A DNA stretch of 64,000 nt from Actinophytocola oryzae. GTDB taxonomy: Bacteria; Actinomycetota; Actinomycetes; Mycobacteriales; Pseudonocardiaceae. Below the pieces are notes generated by a model. It worked only from the letters and a program-made list of their open reading frames with translations, had not been told where the DNA came from and did not search any database. Position numbers and translations under genes: made by a program. This document shows, piece after piece, positions 39,901 to 64,000 of the stretch (within the stretch, counting starts at the first letter, position 1; each line of letters starts with the position of its first letter). The stretch covers positions 248,001 to 312,000 of the forward strand of contig NZ_SOCP01000009.1 in the NCBI RefSeq assembly GCF_004364325.1, written 5' to 3'.

Positions 39901-42900
39901 GGAACCGACCCGGCCGCCGTGCTGCCGGTGCTCGCCGCGGGCACCGAGGACGAGGTACGCCTGTCCGCCACCGGGCTCACCGCCCGTCGACTGGTCCACG
40001 CCGCCGAACGACCCGCCGAAGCACCGCCGACCGGGACCGCCATGGTGCTCGGCGGCACCGGAGCCGCGGGCAGGCGTGTCGCCGCGTGGCTGGCGCGCTC
40101 CGGTGTCCCACGGCTCGTGCTGGTGGGGCGGCGGGAGACCGAGGCGGACCTGGCCGGCGCCGAGGTCGTCGTCGCCGACGCACGGGACGCCGCCGCGCTC
40201 GCCGAGCTGGTCACCACACACGACGTGACCGCCGTCTACCACGCGGTCCGCGCCACCGGCTCCGGCGTCATCGACACGATGGACCCCGCCGAGGTCGCGC
40301 GGTCACTCGAGGACGTGCGGGCGAGCCTCGCCGCCGCCGAGGCCGCGACCGAGGGCAGGCCGCTCACCCGGTTCGTCGTCCTCGCCTCACTGGCCGGCGT
40401 GCTCGCCGGACCGGGGCAGGGCGCCGACGCCGCCGCACACGCCATCGCCGCCGCGTGGGTCGCAGACCGCCGTGAACGCGGCCTGCCCGCCACCCTCGTC
40501 GCCTGGCCGAGGTGGGCGGGCGTCGACGAGACGGTCGTCGCCAGGATGCGCCGCGCAGGCATCACCCCCATGGACGAGGACACCGCCCTCGCCGCCCTCG
40601 CCGCCGCGGGCGACCGCACCCTCGCCGTCGCCGAGGTCGACTGGGCCCGCTACACGGAGGTCCTGCCCCGGCCGAGTGCGTTGCTGCGTGCCATGCCGGG
40701 CGCCCGGTCCACGCCGGTCCCCACCCCGGCACAGCACGACGACCTGCTGGCACTGGTCCGGGGCCTGGCCGCCGCGGTGCTCGGCCACGGTTCGGCGTCC
40801 GCGGTCGACCCGGCCCGCAGCTTCCAGTCGCTCGGGTTCGACTCGCTGACCGCGGTCGAGCTGCGCAACGCGCTGGCCGCCGACCTGGGCCGCGAGCTGC
40901 CCGCCACGCTCGTGTTCGACCACCCCACCCCGGCCGCGCTCGCCGCACACCTCGACGGCGGCCGGCCCGAGGCACCGGTCACCGTTCGCGCGGACGACGG
41001 CGACCCCATCGCGATCGTGGGCATGGCCTGCCGCTACCCGGGCGGGGTCGCGAACGCGGACGACCTGTGGCGGCTGGTCGCCGAGGGCCGGGACGCGGTC
41101 ACCGGCTTCCCCACCGACCGCGGCTGGGACCTCGCGGCACTGGCCACGAGCAGCGCCACCGGGGAGGGCGGCTTCCTCACCGGCGCCGACCGGTTCGACG
41201 CGGCTTTCTTCGGCATCTCGCCGCGTGAGGCGCTGGCCATGGACCCGCAGCAGCGGCTGCTCCTCGAGGTCACGTGGGAGGCCGTCGAACAGGCGGGCAT
41301 CGACCCGTCGTCGCTGGCGGGCACCGCCACCGGTGTCTTCGCGGGCAGCAACATCAACGACTACCCGGAGTTGCTGCGCCGCTCCGACGCCGACGTGCTC
41401 GCCCACGTCGGGCTCGGCAACGCCGCGAGCGTGCTGTCCGGCCGGGTCGCCTACCTGCTCGGGCTGGAGGGCCCGGCGCTCACGGTCGACACGGCGTGCT
41501 CGTCGTCCCTGGTCGCCCTGCACCTCGCCGCGCGGTCGCTGCGGGCGGGGGAGTCGAACCTGGCGCTGGCGAGCGGGGTGCTGGTGATGACCACACCGGC
41601 GGCGTTCGTCGACTTCACCACGCAGGGGGGTCTTTCCCCGGACGGCCGGTGCAAGGCGTTCGGCGAGGGCGCGGACGGCACCGGCTGGTCGGAGGGCGTC
41701 GGGGTGCTGGTGCTGGAGCGGCTGTCGGACGCGGTCCGCAAGGGGCACGAGGTGTTGGCGGTGGTTCGTGGGTCGGCGGTGAACTCCGACGGTGCGTCGA
41801 ACGGGTTGACCGCGCCGAACGGTCCGTCTCAGCAGCGGGTGATCCGGGCGGCGTTGGCGTCGGCCGGTTTGTCGGGGTCCGAGGTGGACGTGGTGGAGGC
41901 GCACGGGACGGGCACGACACTGGGTGATCCCATCGAGGCGCAGGCACTGCTGGCCACCTACGGGCAGGACCGCGAACAGCCGCTCCTGCTGGGTTCGATC
42001 AAGTCGAACCTCGGGCACACGCAGGCCGCCGCCGGTGTCGCCGGGGTGATCAAGATGGTGCAGGCCATGCGGCACGGCGTGGTCCCGCCGACGCTGCACG
42101 CCGGGACGCCGACGTCCCACGTGGACTGGTCGGCGGGAGCGGTGTCGCTGGTGACCGAGCCGGTGGCGTGGCCGGAGACGGGTCGGGTGCGGCGGGCGGG
42201 GGTCTCGTCGTTCGGGGTGAGTGGCACCAACGCCCACGTCGTGCTGGAACAGGCGCCGGAGCCGGAGGCCGTTGCCGATGGCCCCGCGGTGCCCTGGGTG
42301 CTCTCCGCCCGCACGCCCGAGGCGCTGCGGGAACAGGCCGCACGGCTCGCCGGTCGGGGCGAACTGGACCCGGCCGCGGTCGCACGCAGCCTCGCCACGG
42401 GCCGCACCGCCTTCACCCACCGCGCGGCCGTCACCGCACTGGACCGTCAGGGCCGTGCCGCCGCCCTGACCGCGCTCGCCAACGGCGAACCGCACCCCGA
42501 GCTGGTGACCGGCACCGGAGGCGTGCCGAGGGTGGCGGTGCTGTTCGCGGGACAGGGCACGCAGCGGCCCGGCATGGGCAATGGGCTGGCCGCCGCGCAC
42601 CCGGTGTTCGCCCAGGCGCTGGAGGAGGCCGTCGCCGCGCTGGACCGCCACCTGGACCGCCCGCTGCGGCAGGTCCTGTGCGACGCGGAACTGTTGGGCC
42701 GCACCGAGTACGCCCAACCGGCGCTGTTCGCCGTCGAGGTGGCGCTGTACCGGCTGGTCGAGTCGTGGGGCGTGCGGCCGGGCCTGGTGATCGGGCACTC
42801 GGTCGGCGAGGTGGCGGCGGCGCACGTGGCGGGGGTGCTCACCCTCGCGGGCGCGGCCGAGCTGGTCGTCGCGAGAGGCAGGCTGATGCAGGCCATACCG

Positions 42901-45594
42901 GGCGGGGTGATGGTGGCGGTGGAGGCTGCCGAGGCCGAGGTGGCGCTCGGCGAGGGCGTCGACCTCGCGGCGGTGAACGGCCCGTCGGCGGTGGTCCTGT
43001 CCGGTGACGAGGACGCGGTACTCGCGGCGGCGGCCCGAATGGGCGGAAAGACTAGGCGTTTGCCGGTCGCGCACGCGTTTCACTCGTCCCATATGGACGC
43101 CATGACCGATCAGCTGACGCGCACCGCACGCGGGGTGGCCGCGACGCCGCCCGCGCTGCCGGTCGTGTCCACGGTGACGGCCACGACCGATGCGGACCTC
43201 ACGGACCCGGCGTACTGGGGTCGTCAGGCCCGCGCGACCGTCCGCTTCGCCGACGCCGTGCGCACCGCGAGGGACCTGGGTGCCGACCTGTTCCTGGAGC
43301 TGGGCCCGGACAGCACTCTCGCCGGTCTGGTCGACGGGGTGCCGGTGCTGCGCAGGGACAGGCCCGAACCGGCGGCAGCGGCGACGGCGTTGGCACGGTT
43401 GCACGTGGCGGGCGTGGCGCTGGACTGGGCGGGGCTCACGGCGGGCGCCCGGCTGGCGGACCTGCCGACGTATCCGTTCCAGGGCCGCAGGTTCTGGCCG
43501 CAGGAGGCGCCGGAACCCGACGCCGGCTCCGACGACTGGTGGACGGAGCTGACCGCGGGCCCGGACACGGCGGCCACTCTCGACGTGGACCCGGCGGCGC
43601 TGAAGGAAGTGCTGCCCGCGCTGTCGGCGTACCGCGTGGGCAGGCAGACCAGTGCCGCGGCCGACAGCATCCGCTACCGGGTCGGCTGGACCCCGGTGAG
43701 TTCGCCCCGGCCCGGGCGCGTGTCGGGCTGGTTGGCGGTGGTGCCGGAGGGCCACGACCCGAGGGTGCTGTCGGGTTTCGCGGACGTCACCACGCTGGTG
43801 GTGAGGGAGGGTGAGGACACCCGCCCGGCATTGGCCACCCGACTGGCCGTCCACGGGGATGTCACGGGTGTGGTGTCGTTGCTGGCACTGGCGGAGACGG
43901 GTCCGCCGGCCATGCCGGAGTCGCTGACCCGCACGGTGGCACTGGTCCAGGCTCTGGGTGATGCGGGCGTGACCGCGCCGCTGTGGTGCGTGACCAGCGG
44001 CGCGGTGACGGCCGAGCGCGGGGAGCGGTTACGCGCGCCGGCGCAGGCGGCGATCTGGGGCCTGGGCAGGGGTGTGGCGCTGGAACACCCCGACCGCTGG
44101 GGTGGGCTGGTCGACCTACCGGCCACAGTGGACACCGAGACCGCCGCCCGGCTGGCCGCGCTGCTCGGCAACCCCGACGGGGAGGACCAGGTGGCCCTCC
44201 GCGGGACCACCTACGGCCGCCGCCTCACGTCCGCCCCCGCCAGCCCGGCGAAAGCGGGAACCCGCACCGGCTCCGCTCCTCGTTCCACGCCCGACTCCCG
44301 TGCCACGATCGAGGCAGCCCCCGGCATGCGCACTGACGGGACCTTCCTCGTCACCGGGGGAACCGGCGCGGTCGGGGCGCACTTCGCACGGGATCTGGTG
44401 CGGCGCGGGGTTCCTCGGCTCGTGCTCGCCAGTCGTCGGGGTGTCGACGCGCCCGGGGCGAGGGCACTGGTCGCCGAGCTGACCCGACTCGGTGCCGAGG
44501 TCCGGGTCGTCGCCTGTGACACCGCCGACCGGGACGCCACCGCCGCCATGCTCGCCCCGATCACCGACCTCACCGGGGTCGTCCACGCCGCCGGGGTCCT
44601 CGACGACGGCATGCTCACCGACCTCACCCCCGAACGCCTCCACACAGGCCTCGCCGCCAAGTCCGTGGCCGCCTGGCACCTCCACGAGCTGACCCTCGAC
44701 CGGCCACTCACCACCTTCATCCTCTGCGCGTCCATCGCAGGCAGCATCGGTGCCGCCGCCCAAGGGCCATACGCCGCCGCGAACTCCCTCCTCGATGCCC
44801 TCGCCCAGCACCGCGCCGACCTCGGACTCCCCGCACTCTCGGTGTCCTGGTCCCCCTGGGCAGGCGCCGGCATGGGGGTCGACGCCGCCGTCGAGGCGTG
44901 GATGCGGCGTGCCGGGGTCACCTCGCTCGACCCGGGCCGGGCCGTCGACGCGGCGCACCGCGCCAACCGGAACGGCGACACCACCCTCACCGTCGCCGAC
45001 ATCGACTGGACCCGGTACGCGCCCGGCCTCGCCGCCGTCCGACCCACCCGCCTCCTCGACCTCATCCCCGCCGCACGCCCGGCGCCCGAAACCACGCAGG
45101 ACACAGTCGACCTCGCCGGGCGGCTCGTCGACATGTCCGAGCCGGAACGTGTCGCCACCCTCACCCGGTTGGTGCTCGTCACCTCCTCGGCCGTCCTCGG
45201 TTACGGCGACCGCGACGAGATCGCCCCGGAGCAGGCGTTCGCCGACCTCGGGTTCGACTCGCTCACCTCGGTCGAGTTCCGCAACCGGCTCGCCGCCGCC
45301 ACCGGGCTCGACCTGGCTCGCACGGTCGTCTTCGACTACCCCACGCCCGCGGCTCTCGCGCGCCGCCTGCGTGGGCTGCTCACCGACGACACCGACCCGG
45401 TGCAGGCCGGTCTCGACCGGCTGGAGAAGGCGCTCGCCGAGCACGAACCGGGCGACCGGAGCCGGGTCGCCGAACGGCTGCGCGCACTGGCCGCCCGGTG
45501 GGACCCCGACCCCGAACCCGGCGGCCCGGACCTGCTCGTCGCCTCCGACGACGAGGTGTTCGAGTTCATCGGCAAGGAGTTCGGCATCTCCTGA
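36913..45594 (+). CDS. Type I modular PKS, two modules (M8-M9), 2893 aa
   Basis: A bimodular synthase taking over from the M6-M7 protein. Residues 1-33 are a class-1 docking coiled coil (ENRLRDYLKRVTTDLHHTRRRL). M8 lies at about 34-1351 (KS-AT-inactive KR-ACP) and M9 at about 1364-2823 (KS-AT-KR-ACP). The C-terminal docking region (about 45394-45591) has helices LDRLEKALAEHE and ERLRALAARW, then SDDEVFEFIGKEFGIS. The open frame extends far upstream inside the M7 coding region, but that part is an out-of-frame shadow and contains no PKS sequence. The start is ATG 36913, chosen on ribosome site and docking homology; GTG 36889 would add eight residues. Confidence 0.95.
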   Translation: MAGENRLRDYLKRVTTDLHHTRRRLDELRARAEEPVAVVGIGCRLPGGVTGPDGLWELLSQGRDAITTVPADRGWPAGDRHWRGGFVAGVDRFDADFFGIAPREAVTMDPQQRLLLETGWEAVERAGIAPGSLSGERVGVFVGTSGQTYSELLMASAERDEGHISTGNTASVLSGRLSYALGLHGPSITVDTACSSSLVAVHLAVRSLRAGESSLALAAGVAVVSVPEVFAEFDRQGGIAADGRCKAFAAAADGTSWAEGVGVLVLARLSTARALGYPVLALVRGSAVNSDGATSGLTVPNGPAQERVIRDALADAGLTADGVDVVEAHGTGTSLGDPIEAAALAATYGRDRDEPVLLGSLKSNLGHTQAAAGVAGMIKMVLALGHARLPATLHVDVPSPHVDWPASGLALLTEATDWPRGERPRRAGVSSFGFSGTNAHVVLEEAPATDDVPEARSVAVLPWLVSARTAAGLRAQVGRLAAVPADPADVAFSLATGRTAFAHRLAATGPDPAAALREWLASGAAPGVRTGTATPAVEPVTAFLFAGQGSQRAGMGRELAARFPVFADALAGITGELGRDPLSHTVDLETTRDAQPALFAVEVGLFRLLESWGVRPDVVVGHSVGEVAAAHVAGVLSLVDACRLVVARGRLMGALPGGGAMLSVRAGADEVVPLLAEGAVVAAVNGPAATTVSGPAEAVAETERLLSAAGYRCRRLRVSHAFHSPLMDPMLDDFRRALDGVVFGEPTIPLISTVTGEPARMDSVDYWVQQVRRPVRFADAVTAASADVAVEIGPDGSLGAVVPGAVALLRRDRPEEDTAVAALAALHLRGVPVEWRALFAGTGARRVELPTYAFQRERFWPRPSEPTGVRAHEVEWVPVHDLPPGVVTGPWLVVGAPASALAGELAAAVGGEVAVLDTTDRAELATRLPATGGVLAVGDIGPAGLVALLQALGDAGSSAVLWCVTSGPEHAALWGLGTVAAVEYPRRWGGLVELAPGTDPAAVLPVLAAGTEDEVRLSATGLTARRLVHAAERPAEAPPTGTAMVLGGTGAAGRRVAAWLARSGVPRLVLVGRRETEADLAGAEVVVADARDAAALAELVTTHDVTAVYHAVRATGSGVIDTMDPAEVARSLEDVRASLAAAEAATEGRPLTRFVVLASLAGVLAGPGQGADAAAHAIAAAWVADRRERGLPATLVAWPRWAGVDETVVARMRRAGITPMDEDTALAALAAAGDRTLAVAEVDWARYTEVLPRPSALLRAMPGARSTPVPTPAQHDDLLALVRGLAAAVLGHGSASAVDPARSFQSLGFDSLTAVELRNALAADLGRELPATLVFDHPTPAALAAHLDGGRPEAPVTVRADDGDPIAIVGMACRYPGGVANADDLWRLVAEGRDAVTGFPTDRGWDLAALATSSATGEGGFLTGADRFDAAFFGISPREALAMDPQQRLLLEVTWEAVEQAGIDPSSLAGTATGVFAGSNINDYPELLRRSDADVLAHVGLGNAASVLSGRVAYLLGLEGPALTVDTACSSSLVALHLAARSLRAGESNLALASGVLVMTTPAAFVDFTTQGGLSPDGRCKAFGEGADGTGWSEGVGVLVLERLSDAVRKGHEVLAVVRGSAVNSDGASNGLTAPNGPSQQRVIRAALASAGLSGSEVDVVEAHGTGTTLGDPIEAQALLATYGQDREQPLLLGSIKSNLGHTQAAAGVAGVIKMVQAMRHGVVPPTLHAGTPTSHVDWSAGAVSLVTEPVAWPETGRVRRAGVSSFGVSGTNAHVVLEQAPEPEAVADGPAVPWVLSARTPEALREQAARLAGRGELDPAAVARSLATGRTAFTHRAAVTALDRQGRAAALTALANGEPHPELVTGTGGVPRVAVLFAGQGTQRPGMGNGLAAAHPVFAQALEEAVAALDRHLDRPLRQVLCDAELLGRTEYAQPALFAVEVALYRLVESWGVRPGLVIGHSVGEVAAAHVAGVLTLAGAAELVVARGRLMQAIPGGVMVAVEAAEAEVALGEGVDLAAVNGPSAVVLSGDEDAVLAAAARMGGKTRRLPVAHAFHSSHMDAMTDQLTRTARGVAATPPALPVVSTVTATTDADLTDPAYWGRQARATVRFADAVRTARDLGADLFLELGPDSTLAGLVDGVPVLRRDRPEPAAAATALARLHVAGVALDWAGLTAGARLADLPTYPFQGRRFWPQEAPEPDAGSDDWWTELTAGPDTAATLDVDPAALKEVLPALSAYRVGRQTSAAADSIRYRVGWTPVSSPRPGRVSGWLAVVPEGHDPRVLSGFADVTTLVVREGEDTRPALATRLAVHGDVTGVVSLLALAETGPPAMPESLTRTVALVQALGDAGVTAPLWCVTSGAVTAERGERLRAPAQAAIWGLGRGVALEHPDRWGGLVDLPATVDTETAARLAALLGNPDGEDQVALRGTTYGRRLTSAPASPAKAGTRTGSAPRSTPDSRATIEAAPGMRTDGTFLVTGGTGAVGAHFARDLVRRGVPRLVLASRRGVDAPGARALVAELTRLGAEVRVVACDTADRDATAAMLAPITDLTGVVHAAGVLDDGMLTDLTPERLHTGLAAKSVAAWHLHELTLDRPLTTFILCASIAGSIGAAAQGPYAAANSLLDALAQHRADLGLPALSVSWSPWAGAGMGVDAAVEAWMRRAGVTSLDPGRAVDAAHRANRNGDTTLTVADIDWTRYAPGLAAVRPTRLLDLIPAARPAPETTQDTVDLAGRLVDMSEPERVATLTRLVLVTSSAVLGYGDRDEIAPEQAFADLGFDSLTSVEFRNRLAAATGLDLARTVVFDYPTPAALARRLRGLLTDDTDPVQAGLDRLEKALAEHEPGDRSRVAERLRALAARWDPDPEPGGPDLLVASDDEVFEFIGKEFGIS
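37012..40965 (+). other. PKS module M8: KS-AT(malonyl)-inactive KR-ACP
   Basis: KS Cys194 (37492-37494) is in TACSSS. AT Ser623 lies in GHSVGEVAAAHVAG and HAFH is at 720-723, so malonyl. The KR (about 40036-40670) keeps near-full length and a GGTGAAG nucleotide loop, but LDD is gone (HAVRATGSGVID), the Lys-bearing helix reads LEDVRASLAAAEAA without a Lys, the catalytic Tyr is Asp1172 (40426-40428) and the Asn four residues on is His1176. The Ser position is kept. ACP Ser1311 is in LGFDSLTAV. Expected output: an unreduced beta-keto thioester. Confidence 0.9.
38690..38862 (+). repeat. AT repeat copy in M8, near-identical to M13
   Basis: 173 bases around the AT active-site Ser match 62267-62439 with one difference. 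Third codon positions here use many G and T (TTG, GTG, GAT), unlike the C-rich usage on both sides, so the block stands out in composition as well as identity. Confidence 0.88.
41002..45380 (+). other. PKS module M9: KS-AT(malonyl)-KR(B)-ACP
   Basis: KS Cys1529 (41497-41499) is in TACSSS. AT Ser1963 lies in GHSVGEVAAAHVAG and HAFH at 2054-2057, so malonyl. There is no DH. KR starts about 44338 (TGGTGAVG), has LDD (B type), Ser in CAS and Tyr2620 in QGPYAAAN. A linker about 25 residues longer than in the other modules, rich in Ala, Ser, Thr and Arg, precedes the nucleotide-binding loop (44239-44335). ACP Ser2783 is in LGFDSLTSV. Expected output: an R-type beta-hydroxyl on an unbranched unit. 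Confidence 0.92.
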
Positions 45595-45615
45595 CCGGCC
45601 CAGCACGCCCTCGAC

Positions 45616-45620
45616 GGGAG
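45616..45620 (+). promoter_or_regulatory. Ribosome binding site of the M10-M13 PKS
   Basis: GGGAG seven bases before ATG 45628, inside a 33-base gap after the previous stop. The gap is too short for an obvious promoter, so this gene is probably read from the same transcript. Confidence 0.55.
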
Positions 45621-45627
45621 AAGTTCG

Positions 45628-64000
<18,373 letters not shown>

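Noticed and set aside
45595..45627. A promoter before the M10-M13 PKS
   Set aside because: Only 33 bases separate the genes and no promoter-like elements are visible beyond the ribosome site.

Overview
The window is one continuous stretch of a large modular type I polyketide synthase (PKS) locus. All genes lie on the + strand. The sequence is strongly G+C-rich, third codon positions are almost always G or C, and the PKS and docking sequences are of actinobacterial type, so the source is a filamentous actinomycete (a Pseudonocardiales-like genus is plausible but unproven). I found no rRNA, tRNA, CRISPR array, insertion sequence, regulator, transporter or thioesterase. Both ends of the window cut through PKS genes, so the cluster continues on both sides.

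Layout: (1) 1-4117, the 3' part of a PKS gene holding the end of an AT followed by DH-ER-KR-ACP ('M0'); (2) 4114-5271, a flavin acyl-CoA/acyl-ACP dehydrogenase overlapping the PKS stop by ATGA; (3) an 86-base gap, the longest non-coding stretch; (4) 5358-27590, a five-module PKS of 7410 residues (M1-M5); (5) 27590-36892, a two-module PKS of 3100 residues (M6-M7), overlapping by TGATG; (6) 36913-45594, a two-module PKS of 2893 residues (M8-M9); (7) 45628 to beyond the end, a PKS with at least four modules (M10-M13) and no stop in the window. The spacing suggests one polycistronic unit, possibly with an internal promoter in the 86-base gap.

Reading AT signatures and reductive domains in order gives these predictions. 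M0 malonate, fully reduced. M1 methylmalonate, C=C. M2 YASH-type AT, A-type (A2 fingerprint) hydroxyl. M3 YASH-type AT, B-type hydroxyl. M4 malonate, ketone (dead KR). M5 malonate, B-type hydroxyl. M6 methylmalonate, ketone (no KR at all). M7 malonate, DH-ER-KR, nominally fully reduced. M8 malonate, ketone (dead KR). M9 malonate, B-type hydroxyl. M10, M11 and M12 malonate, C=C each. M13 malonate with a DH, remainder outside. The product should therefore combine a methyl-branched oxygenated section, ketones at every second module (M4, M6, M8) and a carboxyl-proximal conjugated polyene of at least three and probably four double bonds. I do not recognise a specific known compound.

Docking ends support collinearity. 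The M5/M6 junction uses a different docking type from the other three junctions, which are of the common DEBS-like class. The most unusual points are the free-standing dehydrogenase beside a fully reducing module, a distinct YASH-type AT subgroup in M2 and M3 that could take a non-methylmalonyl extender, two independently decayed KRs both with Tyr changed to Asp, and recent gene-conversion-like repeats between distant KS and AT domains.
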